Shown in pieces: positions 47,318 to 55,325 of a DNA stretch of 64,000 nucleotides. Origin of the DNA: Mxb001 sp049431945 (GTDB lineage: Bacteria; Actinomycetota; Actinomycetes; S36-B12); the NCBI GenBank assembly GCA_049431945.1, contig JBMTDJ010000002.1, positions 1 through 64,000 of the forward strand. The letters are read 5' to 3'. Each line of letters begins with the position of its first letter. The stretch's first letter is position 1. The position numbers were made by a program, and so were the translations under genes. Under the pieces are notes generated by a model, which was not told where the DNA came from, made no database searches, and saw only the letters and a program-made list of their open reading frames with translations.

Positions 47318-49422
47318 GCGGTGCCTCCAGAGTTGATGAGGTCGCGGACGGCCTGGGCGACGGCGTCGGCGGTGATTCCGAATTCCTTCATGAGCAGGGC
47401 CCCGTCCGCACTCGCGCCGAAGTGGTCGATTCCCACGACCGCTCCGCGCGCGCCGACGTACTTCCACCAGCCATAGGTTGCGCCGGCTTCGACTGCCACG
47501 CGCACCGCCTGATCGTCGGGAAGGACCGACTCTCGATATGCGGCATCCTGCGCATCGAACCATTCGAGGCACGGAGCCGACACCACACGCGTGGCCGTGC
47601 CCTCTGCTTCGAGGATGTCGCGGGCGGCTAGGGCCACCTGCACCTCCGACCCCGTGGCAATCACGATGGCGGCTGCCGGCGACGATGCCTCGGCGAGGAC
47701 GTACGCGCCACGGGCGGTGCCGGTGGCTGACCCGTAGGCGGATCGGTCGATCACGGGCAATCCCTGACGGGACAGGATCAGCCCGGTGGGGGTTGCGCGA
47801 CGCAGCGCCTCGAGCCAGGCCTGGGCGGTCTCATTGCCATCCGCCGGACGAACCACGGCCAGCCCCGGGATGCCGCGCAGTGACCACAGGTGCTCGATGG
47901 GCTGATGAGTGGGCCCATCCTCGCCAAGGCCCACCGAGTCATGGGTCCAGACATAGACGACGGCAGTTTGCATGAGCGCGGCGAGCCGCACCGACCCGCG
48001 CATGTAGTCGGAGAAGACCAGGAAGGTACCGCCGAAGCAGCGGGTCAGGCCCTCGAGGGCGATGCCGTTGAGAATCGCCCCCATCGCATGCTCGCGAATG
48101 CCGAAGTGGATGACCCGACCGTATGGAGAGGAATCCGGAGCACCGCTGCCGGCGGGGAGGAACGACAGACCTCCTTCGATGGTCGTGTTGTTGGACTCGG
48201 CCAGGTCGGCCGATCCACCCCAGAGTTCGGGCATGCGCTGGGCCAGTGCGTTGATGACCTTTCCGGATGCTGCACGTGTGGCTATCGAGGTACCGGCCGG
48301 GAAGTCCGGAAGACAGTCGGACAGACCCGCGGGAAGCTCGCGGCGCAGTAGTCGGTCGAGGAGCTCCGCCTGCTGCGGATGAGTCCTACGCCAAGCCGCG
48401 AAGACCTCATCCCACTCGCGGTGGAGCCGGGCGCCCCGCGCAGCAACCGAGCGCGCGTGGTCGAGGACGTTGTCGGGCAATTGGAAGTCCTTGGTGGGGT
48501 CCAGACCAAGCACGGCCTTGGTCGCGGCGACTTCGTCGACCCCCAGCGCCGAGCCATGCGCCTTGGCGGTATTGCGGGCGTGAGGGGCTGGCCAGGCGAT
48601 AGTGCTGCGCATGGCGATGAACGTCGGTCGCTCCTGCTGCGACACGGCAGCTTCGAGCGCCCCGGCAAGGGCGAGAACGTCGACGTCCCCGTCGGGGGTC
48701 ATGCCCACGTAGTGGACGTTCCATCCGTACGCCTCGTAGCGCGCGAGAACGTCCTCGTGGAAGGCCACTCCGGTGTCGCCTTCGATCGAAATGTGGTTGT
48801 CGTCCCAGATGACCGTGAGGTTGCCCAGGCGCTGGATGCCGGCGAGCGACGAAGCCTCGCCGGAGATCCCCTCTTCAAGATCGCCGTCGGAAGCGATGAC
48901 CCAGACCCGGTGGTCGAAGGGACTGAAGCCCCAGGGTGCGTCCGGGTCGAGCAGGCCGCGTTGGTAGCGCGATGCCATGGCCATGCCAACGGCGGTAGCG
49001 ATGCCCTGGCCCAGCGGACCCGTGGTCGTCTCCACTCCGACGGTATGACCGTGCTCAGGATGCCCGGGCGTGAGGCTGCCCGCGGTGCGAAATGACTCCA
49101 GGTCCGACAGTTCCAACCCGTATCCGGACAGGAACAGCTGGATGTAGAGCGTGAGACTCGAGTGACCGCACGACAGCACGAATCGGTCCCGTCCCAGCCA
49201 GGCGGGGTCGTGAGGGTCATGCCTCAGGAATCGTTGGAAGAGCAGATAGGCCGCTGGTGCCAGGCTCATCGCCGTCCCCGGGTGCCCGTTGCCGACCTTC
49301 TGGACAGCATCCATGGCCAGCGCGCGAATCGTGGCGACGGTTCGTCGGTCGAGCTCGTCCCAGGTCAGGCCCCCCTCCCCGATGAGAGGGAGCGGCATGG
49401 GGTACGTCGTAGTGTCGGTCAC
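47314..49422 (-). CDS. tkt: Transketolase
   Basis: 702 aa thiamine-diphosphate enzyme moving two-carbon units between sugars. The TPP/Mg motif is ASDGDLEEGISGEA...WDDNHISI, with GNGHPGTAMSLAP near the N terminus and FSDYMRGSVRLAAL/THDSVGLGEDGPTHQP further on. GTG 49422 has no Shine-Dalgarno but is 6 nt after TAGGCT, indicating a leaderless mRNA for the whole five-gene pentose-phosphate operon. Confidence 0.96.
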   Translation of the reverse strand: MTDTTTYPMPLPLIGEGGLTWDELDRRTVATIRALAMDAVQKVGNGHPGTAMSLAPAAYLLFQRFLRHDPHDPAWLGRDRFVLSCGHSSLTLYIQLFLSGYGLELSDLESFRTAGSLTPGHPEHGHTVGVETTTGPLGQGIATAVGMAMASRYQRGLLDPDAPWGFSPFDHRVWVIASDGDLEEGISGEASSLAGIQRLGNLTVIWDDNHISIEGDTGVAFHEDVLARYEAYGWNVHYVGMTPDGDVDVLALAGALEAAVSQQERPTFIAMRSTIAWPAPHARNTAKAHGSALGVDEVAATKAVLGLDPTKDFQLPDNVLDHARSVAARGARLHREWDEVFAAWRRTHPQQAELLDRLLRRELPAGLSDCLPDFPAGTSIATRAASGKVINALAQRMPELWGGSADLAESNNTTIEGGLSFLPAGSGAPDSSPYGRVIHFGIREHAMGAILNGIALEGLTRCFGGTFLVFSDYMRGSVRLAALMQTAVVYVWTHDSVGLGEDGPTHQPIEHLWSLRGIPGLAVVRPADGNETAQAWLEALRRATPTGLILSRQGLPVIDRSAYGSATGTARGAYVLAEASSPAAAIVIATGSEVQVALAARDILEAEGTATRVVSAPCLEWFDAQDAAYRESVLPDDQAVRVAVEAGATYGWWKYVGARGAVVGIDHFGASADGALLMKEFGITADAVAQAVRDLINSGGTA

Positions 49423-49428
49423 GTGGGC

Positions 49429-49434
49429 AGCCTA
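49429..49434 (-). promoter_or_regulatory. -10 hexamer TAGGCT of the tkt operon (leaderless)
   Basis: Minus-strand TAGGCT ends 6 nt before GTG 49422. It lies in the 114-bp divergent region shared with ctaB, where TAGACT (49466-49471) is a candidate ctaB -10. Confidence 0.6.
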
Positions 49435-49499
49435 GCGACGCCCTCGCCTCCGTGGGAGGCATCGCTAGACTGCCGAAGGAAGTTCGCGCACGCTTATCC

Positions 49500-49529
49500 C
49501 GCGGTCCACCGAGCCGCGGTCCACCGAGG
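49500..49529 (+). repeat. 15-bp tandem duplication in the ctaB leader
   Basis: CGCGGTCCACCGAGC (49500-49514) followed by CGCGGTCCACCGAGG (49515-49529). The end of the second unit contributes the GAGGG ribosome-binding site of ctaB. Confidence 0.9.
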
Positions 49530-49536
49530 GAGTCAC

Positions 49537-50487
49537 ATGGCGCAGGTCGATGACCGACCCGCCGGTGCTCGCGGGGGCCCGGGCCGGGTTATTCGGGACT
49601 ATGTCGCCATCACCAAGCCCCGCATCATCGAACTCCTTCTCGTCACGGCCATCCCTACGATGATCCTCGCCGCCCGAGGGTGGCCACATCTCCGAGTCGC
49701 CGTCGCGGTGATCGTCGGCGGCATGCTCGCTGCCGGTGGGGCGAACGCCTTCAACAGTGTCTACGACCGTGACATAGACGCAAAGATGGCCAGGACGCAC
49801 GCGCGGCCCATTGCGGCTGGAACTGTCTCCGTACGCGGTGGTGTCATCCTGGCCAGTCTCCTGTCGGTCGCCAGCCTGGTGGTGCTCGGCACGCTCGCGA
49901 ATCTGCTCGCCGCTCTCCTCGGGGCGATAGCCATTGCCTTCTATGCGGTGGGATACACGATGCTGCTCAAGCGCCGTACCCCTCAGAACATCGTGTGGGG
50001 CGGTGCAGCGGGGTGCATGCCGGTCCTCATCGCTTGGGCCGCCGTCACCGGCAGCCTGAGCTGGGCGCCAGTCATCCTCTTTTTCATTGTCTTCTGGTGG
50101 ACTCCACCGCACTACTGGCCGCTATCCCTGCGCTACCGAGACGACTATGCCGCGGCGGGTGTCCCCATGCTTCCCGTCGTTGCCGAGACGTCGTCAGTCA
50201 CGCGGAGGATCATCGTCTACTCCTGGATCATGGTGGCCTTCTCGCTGATCCTTATCCCCGTTGCCGGGATGGGACTGGTCTATTCGATCTCCGCGGTGGT
50301 TCTCGGCGCGGTCTTCGTCGTCGAAGCCCACTTGCTCGGACGTCGTGCTCGTCTGCTTGTCGACGGGGGTGGCTCTGATGTCGCGCAGGGCCGGGACATA
50401 CGGCCTATGCGGCTCTTCCACTGGTCGATCACCTATCTGGCGTTGCTTTTCCTCGCGGTGGCAGTGGATCCGTTCATCGCCGGCTAG
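49537..50487 (+). CDS. ctaB: Protohaem IX farnesyltransferase (haem O synthase)
   Basis: 316 aa UbiA-family membrane enzyme with about nine membrane segments. It adds a farnesyl group to haem B for cytochrome oxidase. The prenyl-diphosphate/Mg motif NAFNSVYDRDIDAKMARTHA and the second, YRDDYAAAGVPMLPV, are clear. ATG 49537 with GAGGG 6 nt upstream; longer frames into the tkt antisense strand are rejected. Convergent with ctaA, overlapping stop to stop by 4 nt. Confidence 0.95.
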   Translation: MAQVDDRPAGARGGPGRVIRDYVAITKPRIIELLLVTAIPTMILAARGWPHLRVAVAVIVGGMLAAGGANAFNSVYDRDIDAKMARTHARPIAAGTVSVRGGVILASLLSVASLVVLGTLANLLAALLGAIAIAFYAVGYTMLLKRRTPQNIVWGGAAGCMPVLIAWAAVTGSLSWAPVILFFIVFWWTPPHYWPLSLRYRDDYAAAGVPMLPVVAETSSVTRRIIVYSWIMVAFSLILIPVAGMGLVYSISAVVLGAVFVVEAHLLGRRARLLVDGGGSDVAQGRDIRPMRLFHWSITYLALLFLAVAVDPFIAG

Positions 50488-51458
50488 CGAGCGGGTGCTG
50501 CGACGAGTGACCCTCGCGTACGTGTGCTCAGCAGCACAAAGACGACGGTCGCCCAGACCAGGCAGGCGCCAAGCATGTGGATGGCGACGAGCAACCAGGG
50601 CAGACCTGTGAAGTACTGCGCATAGCCGATGAATCCCTGTACCAGCGCGATCGCGACCAGCGTCACGGCGAGGCGCCGCGTTCGCACCGGAGCCGCAGTG
50701 ACCCGCAGGGCGACGATGAGACCCACTGTGAGGCCGAGGAAGAGCAGGACCGAGTCGGCATGGAGCCACGCCATCGTGCGCGGGTCAACCCCGAACCTCG
50801 CCTCCGTGTCGGCGTCGCCCGAGTGCGGGCCGCTCCCCGTGACGATGACACCCAGGATCACGACGATGGCGGTGACTGCGACGAGTGCCCAGGTCAGCCA
50901 CGCGACCTCGCGCCGGACCAGGGGGGTCACCGGCCGGTCGCCGGACTCGCCCGAGCGGACAACGAGGACGACGCAACCGGCGATGATCGCCATGGACACG
51001 AGGAAGTGTGCCGAGACCGCCCAGGGACTCAGGCCCGTGAGGACTGTCACCCCACCCAGGACGGCCTGGACGACGGTGCCCACAAGCGGGATGGCGGCCA
51101 GGGACAGCACCGTGGTGCGCGGGACAAGGCCGGCCCGTCTGGTTCGTCGCCACCATACGAAGGCGCCAACGACCGCGGCGATCGCCAGTGCCGCGAGCAC
51201 GAAGGTGAGCAGTCGGTTGCCGAACTCGACGAATTTGTGCCACGACTCTTCCTGGCGGGAGGTGGGGATGTATGACCCCTCGGCGCATTCGGGCCAGGTC
51301 GGACAGCCCAGGCCGGACCCGGTGAGGCGCACGATGCCGCCCGTCACGACGATGCCGATCTGGGCCACGAGGTTGGCGATGAATATCCCGCGCAGCCACC
51401 GGGGTGCGCGCCCTGCGACAGCGTCAGCGAGCGATGGCCGGTCGAGGTCGGTCGCCAT
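50484..51458 (-). CDS. ctaA: Haem A synthase
   Basis: 324 aa COX15/CtaA-type protein with eight membrane segments; it oxidises the methyl group of haem O to make haem A. The first outer loop holds GSGLGCPTWPEC (C52 and C58, the disulphide pair of Gram-positive CtaA) and haem-binding HKFVEFGNRLL (H74). ATG 51458 lies 6 nt after TAGGCT (leaderless). Its product and that of the convergent ctaB act in consecutive steps. Confidence 0.94.
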   Translation of the reverse strand: MATDLDRPSLADAVAGRAPRWLRGIFIANLVAQIGIVVTGGIVRLTGSGLGCPTWPECAEGSYIPTSRQEESWHKFVEFGNRLLTFVLAALAIAAVVGAFVWWRRTRRAGLVPRTTVLSLAAIPLVGTVVQAVLGGVTVLTGLSPWAVSAHFLVSMAIIAGCVVLVVRSGESGDRPVTPLVRREVAWLTWALVAVTAIVVILGVIVTGSGPHSGDADTEARFGVDPRTMAWLHADSVLLFLGLTVGLIVALRVTAAPVRTRRLAVTLVAIALVQGFIGYAQYFTGLPWLLVAIHMLGACLVWATVVFVLLSTRTRGSLVAAPAR

Positions 51459-51464
51459 GTATTG

Positions 51465-51470
51465 AGCCTA
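51465..51470 (-). promoter_or_regulatory. -10 hexamer TAGGCT of ctaA (leaderless)
   Basis: Minus-strand TAGGCT ends 6 nt before ATG 51458. It lies between ctaA and the 3' end of the ABC permease gene (51484). Confidence 0.6.
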
Positions 51471-51483
51471 CGACGAACGTGAA

Positions 51484-52209
51484 TCAGCGCCAGGCGAAGG
51501 TGCGGCGGGCCACGAGGGTCCCGACCAGGCCCCAGATCGCGAGCAGCGCACCATCGATGGCCAGGCCGTTTGCGTCCGGGTAGCCCGTGCTCCACCTGAG
51601 GAGGTCTCCGAGGGCCGACGACGGAAGCACCGAGACGACGGGCTGCACGGCATCGGGCAGGACCGTGGCGGGAAAAGTAGCGCCTCCCGCGACCACCAGC
51701 ACGAGGAACACGGCGTTGGCGATCGCCAGGGTTGCCTCTGCGCGCACAGCGCCGCCGAGCGCGAATCCGAGGGCGGCGAAGCATCCCGTGCCCACGAGGG
51801 CGATGGGCGCGAGTGCCATCGCTGACCACTCGGGGCGCCAACCCAGGACGGTTGCCGTCGCGCAGAGCAGGGTGACCTGCAATGCGGTGACAATGAGTGC
51901 CGTGATGACCCGGGCGCCCAGGATGGACACCCTGGACAGCGGTGTAGTGGCCAGCATCACGAGAGCCCCTGATCGGCGATCGAAGCCCACGCCGATTGCC
52001 AGGGACGTGAACGCGCTCGCGATGATCGCCACCGTGATGACACCGCCGAGGGCCTCAGGCAGTCGACCGGCTCCCGCAGGTGCCGTAAGGGGGATGGCCG
52101 GGATGAGCGTGACGCCAATGAGAAGTGCGACGGGGATGACAATGGTGAGCAGCAACTGCTCACCATTGCGCAGGAGAATGCGCAGGTCGAACCAGGCCTG
52201 GGTGATCAC
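51484..52209 (-). CDS. ABC-2 type transporter permease
   Basis: 241 aa with six predicted membrane segments, starting RILLRNGEQLLLTIVIPVALLIG, typical of ABC-2 exporters. The GTG 52209 overlaps the stop of the ATPase gene (GTGA); a longer in-frame extension is antisense-free but lies inside the ATPase gene and is rejected. The pair sits between ctaA and the SUF genes, as related ABC genes do in mycobacteria (Rv1456c-Rv1458c). Substrate unknown. Confidence 0.88.
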   Translation of the reverse strand: MITQAWFDLRILLRNGEQLLLTIVIPVALLIGVTLIPAIPLTAPAGAGRLPEALGGVITVAIIASAFTSLAIGVGFDRRSGALVMLATTPLSRVSILGARVITALIVTALQVTLLCATATVLGWRPEWSAMALAPIALVGTGCFAALGFALGGAVRAEATLAIANAVFLVLVVAGGATFPATVLPDAVQPVVSVLPSSALGDLLRWSTGYPDANGLAIDGALLAIWGLVGTLVARRTFAWR

Positions 52210-53129
52210 TCGCGGCGCTCCCCGTCGGTGAGGCGCCAGTACAGGTCGGACAGGCCTTCGGTGCCCAGGGCGAGATTGCGCGGCTGCACACCGTGCTGCG
52301 CGCACCACGAGGCGACGGTGGCCAGCGCATGTGGTGACGACGTGCCCTCGATCCGGTAGCGCCCAGGCGAGATCTCTTCGACCCGGCACCCTTCGGGGAG
52401 TGCACTCACCAGGCTCGCCCTGTCCAGGTGGAGCGGTCCTTCGAAGCTGATCGCTTCGCTGCTGTCGGCGACCAATGAGGAGAGGGGCCCCTGCCTCAGG
52501 CAGCGCCCCTCGGAGATGATGGCGATCTCGTCGGCAAGCGCCTCGGCCTCGTCGAGGAGATGTGTGCACAGCAGGACGGTGCAGCCCCCTGTTCGAAGCC
52601 TGTCAATGGCCCGCCAGACGAGCGCACGGCCTCGGGGGTCGAGCCCCGCAGTGGGCTCGTCGAGGATGACCATGTCAGGGTGCCCGACAAGAGCGCACGC
52701 CAGGCTTACACGTCGACGCTCTCCGCCGGAGAGCCTGCGCATGGTCGTCCGCCCCAATGCATCGAGTCCCCATGCCGCGATGAGATCGCCCGCGGTGTCG
52801 GGCTCACCCCGCAGCCTTGCGACATGCCGCACGACTTCGGCAGCGTGCGCCCCCGACGGCAGGCCATCGTCCTGGACCATGACATTGACGCGCCTTCGCG
52901 CGTCCGCGCGACCCGGTATGCCCCCGAGGACCATCGCGGAGCCGGATTGCTGCTGGATGAGCCCGGAGAGGACGCCGACGGCAGTCGACTTGCCCGCGCC
53001 GTTGGGTCCGAGAAGTGCCGTCACCCTCCCTCGGGGGATCGAGAGGTCGAGCCCGGCAAGACCACGTCCAGGGGAGTGTCCGGCACCGGGATACGCCACC
53101 ACCACCTGATCGAGGCGTGCGGCGTCCAC
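52206..53129 (-). CDS. ABC transporter ATP-binding protein
   Basis: 307 aa if started at GTG 53129. Walker A GPNGAGKST, signature RLSGGERRRVSLA, Walker B MVILDEPTAGLDP and H-loop CTHLLDEA are intact, and a ~90-residue C-terminal domain follows as in DrrA/CcmA-type drug or antibiotic exporter ATPases. The start is uncertain: no Shine-Dalgarno, and GACACT lies 7 nt upstream. It pairs with the following permease and is divergent from sufR. It could be an exporter of a lipid or haem-related compound; only the context hints at this. Confidence 0.85.
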   Translation of the reverse strand: MDAARLDQVVVAYPGAGHSPGRGLAGLDLSIPRGRVTALLGPNGAGKSTAVGVLSGLIQQQSGSAMVLGGIPGRADARRRVNVMVQDDGLPSGAHAAEVVRHVARLRGEPDTAGDLIAAWGLDALGRTTMRRLSGGERRRVSLACALVGHPDMVILDEPTAGLDPRGRALVWRAIDRLRTGGCTVLLCTHLLDEAEALADEIAIISEGRCLRQGPLSSLVADSSEAISFEGPLHLDRASLVSALPEGCRVEEISPGRYRIEGTSSPHALATVASWCAQHGVQPRNLALGTEGLSDLYWRLTDGERRE

Positions 53130-53216
53130 ACGCGGAAGTGTCCACCACGGCGGACTCGGGTCGGCCCCGCGGGTCGGCCACGCCGGCCCTGTCCGGCTCT
53201 GTTGCGGCCCCCCGGC

Positions 53217-53252
53217 TTGCGCTCGCTCGGATTTGCGACACAATATGGGTGT
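53217..53252 (+). promoter_or_regulatory. sufR promoter with overlapping palindrome
   Basis: -35 TTGCGC (53217-53222), 16-bp spacer, -10 CACAAT (53239-53244), then 6 nt to GTG 53251. An inverted repeat ACAC-N7-GTGT (53238-53252) covers the -10 and the start codon and is a candidate SufR operator for autoregulation. Confidence 0.5.
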
Positions 53253-53916
53253 GAAATTCCCGAGCCCCGCCGCGGAGCGGGTGGCGCGTGCCCTCCTCGA
53301 GGAGGGTCCCGCGACCGCCGCAGAGCTGGCGCTGCGTCTGGGGCACAGCCCGACCGTGGTTCGGCGTCACCTCGACGCGCTCGCCGCCGAGGGCTTCGTC
53401 CAGGCGGACGAAAGCCGGCCGTTCGGCCCAGTGCCTGTCCGCGGCAGGGGGCGTCCGGCCCGGGTCTTTTCGCTCACGGACGCCGGAAGTCACGCCTTCG
53501 ACGTCGACTACGACGACCTCGCGGTCTCGGCACTGGACTACCTGCAGCGCACGTACGGGGACGACGCCGTTCGCGAGTTCGCGCGCGAGCGCGCCCGCGA
53601 ACTCGTGTCTCGGCACACGGTCGCCGTCGAGGCAGCCGCCTCGCCCGCCGCGAAACTGGATGTCCTCGCCGACGGACTCGCGGCGGACGGCTACGCGGCG
53701 ACCACGGCCGATACCGACGGCGGTCCCCAACTGTGCCAGCATCACTGCCCGGTCCGGCACGCGGCGATGCGCTTCCCGCAATTGTGCGACGCCGAGACGG
53801 AGGCCTTCGAGGAGCTCCTCAGCACGCATGTACTTCGCCTGGCCACGATTGGTCGCGGTGATGGAATCTGCACCACGTTGGTACCCGCCCTCATGAACCG
53901 GAGGACTTCCGCATGA
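53251..53916 (+). CDS. sufR: SufR-type Fe-S cluster-sensing repressor
   Basis: 221 aa. The N-terminal winged helix (LLEEGPATAAELALRLGHSPTVVRRHLDAL) is followed by a C-terminal sensor with four cysteines, C162 and C166 (CQHHC), C179 and C207, matching the cluster-binding pattern of SufR. It is expected to repress the suf operon when clusters are sufficient. GTG 53251 is preferred; in-frame ATG 53245 and TTG 53233 are alternatives that would lie within the promoter. The stop overlaps the sufB ATG by 4 nt. Confidence 0.9.
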   Translation: MKFPSPAAERVARALLEEGPATAAELALRLGHSPTVVRRHLDALAAEGFVQADESRPFGPVPVRGRGRPARVFSLTDAGSHAFDVDYDDLAVSALDYLQRTYGDDAVREFARERARELVSRHTVAVEAAASPAAKLDVLADGLAADGYAATTADTDGGPQLCQHHCPVRHAAMRFPQLCDAETEAFEELLSTHVLRLATIGRGDGICTTLVPALMNRRTSA

Positions 53917-55325
53917 CGACCATGGAACACCCCGAGCTCGATGGCCTAGGTCGCTACGAATACGGCTGGAGTGACCCCGACGTCGCCGGGGCCATGGCCA
54001 AGCGCGGCCTCAGCGAGGACGTCGTTCGTGAGATCAGCGCCCTCAAGGGGGAGCCGGAGTGGATGCTGGACCTGCGGCTCAAGGGGCTTCGCCTGTTCGA
54101 GAAGAAGCCCATGCCTGCCTGGGGCTCCAATCTCAGCGGCATCGACTTCGACAACATCAAGTACTTCGTGCGGTCCACCGAAAAGCAGGCCACGAGCTGG
54201 GATGAGCTCCCCGACGACATCAAGTCCACGTACGACCGTCTCGGCATCCCTGAAGCCGAAAAGCAGCGGCTCATCGCCGGCGTGGCCGCGCAGTATGAGT
54301 CCGAAGTCGTCTACCACAAGATTCGCGAAGACCTCGAGGAGCAGGGGGTCATCTTCCTCGACACGGACACCGGTCTCCGGGAGCACGAGGACCTCTTCCG
54401 CGAGTACTTCGCCTCGGTGATCCCGGTGGGTGACAACAAGTTCGCGGCGCTGAACACGGCCGTATGGTCGGGCGGATCGTTCATTTACGTTCCACCCGGG
54501 GTCAACGTCGAGATTCCCCTGCAGGCCTACTTCCGGATCAACACCGAGAACATGGGCCAGTTCGAGAGGACCCTCATCATCGTGGACGAAGGCGCCTACG
54601 TGCACTACGTCGAAGGCTGCACGGCGCCGATCTACTCGTCGGACTCACTGCACTCGGCGGTCGTGGAGATCATCGTGAAGAAGGATGCACGCTGCCGGTA
54701 CACGACCATCCAGAACTGGTCCAACAACGTCTATAACCTCGTAACGAAGCGGGCCGCGGCGCATCAGGGCGCCACAATGGAGTGGATCGACGGCAACATC
54801 GGCTCGAAGGTCACGATGAAATACCCGGCCGTGTGGATGCTCGGCGAGCACGCGAAGGGGGAGACGCTGTCGGTGGCCTTCGCGGGGGAGGGCCAGCATC
54901 AAGATGCAGGCGCCAAGATGGTCCATGCCGCACCCTTCACGTCGTCGACGATCGTGTCGAAGTCAGTGGCCCGAGGGGGCGGTCGTACGTCGTACCGAGG
55001 TCTGGTCCAGGTTCTCGAAGGGTGCCACGGCGCCAGGAGCACGGTGAAGTGTGACGCGCTCCTGGTGGACGATATCTCCCGCAGTGACACCTACCCCTAC
55101 GTCGACGTCCGTGAAGATGATGTGTCAATGGGTCACGAGGCCACCGTGTCGAAGATCAGTGAGGACCAACTGTTCTACCTCATGTCACGAGGTATGACGG
55201 AGGACGAGGCCATGGCGATGATCGTCCGCGGCTTCGTCGAGCCCATCGCGCGCGAGTTGCCCATGGAGTACGCACTCGAACTCAACAGGCTCATTGAACT
55301 CCAGATGGAAGGGGCCGTCGGCTGA
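53913..55325 (+). CDS. sufB: Fe-S cluster assembly protein SufB
   Basis: 470 aa, core scaffold of the SufBC2D complex. Conserved segments include YFVRSTEKQATSWDELP, GGSFIYVPPGV, EGCTAPIYSSDSLHSAVVE and the C-terminal STVKCDALLVDD with the cluster-related Cys. It is uninterrupted: the intein known from M. tuberculosis SufB is absent. GGAGG lies 8 nt before ATG 53913. The stop overlaps sufD by 1 nt (TGATG). Confidence 0.97.
   Translation: MTTMEHPELDGLGRYEYGWSDPDVAGAMAKRGLSEDVVREISALKGEPEWMLDLRLKGLRLFEKKPMPAWGSNLSGIDFDNIKYFVRSTEKQATSWDELPDDIKSTYDRLGIPEAEKQRLIAGVAAQYESEVVYHKIREDLEEQGVIFLDTDTGLREHEDLFREYFASVIPVGDNKFAALNTAVWSGGSFIYVPPGVNVEIPLQAYFRINTENMGQFERTLIIVDEGAYVHYVEGCTAPIYSSDSLHSAVVEIIVKKDARCRYTTIQNWSNNVYNLVTKRAAAHQGATMEWIDGNIGSKVTMKYPAVWMLGEHAKGETLSVAFAGEGQHQDAGAKMVHAAPFTSSTIVSKSVARGGGRTSYRGLVQVLEGCHGARSTVKCDALLVDDISRSDTYPYVDVREDDVSMGHEATVSKISEDQLFYLMSRGMTEDEAMAMIVRGFVEPIARELPMEYALELNRLIELQMEGAVG

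Noticed and set aside
53913..55325. Intein or frameshift in sufB
   Set aside because: The frame is continuous at normal length with no Hint-domain insertion, unlike M. tuberculosis SufB.
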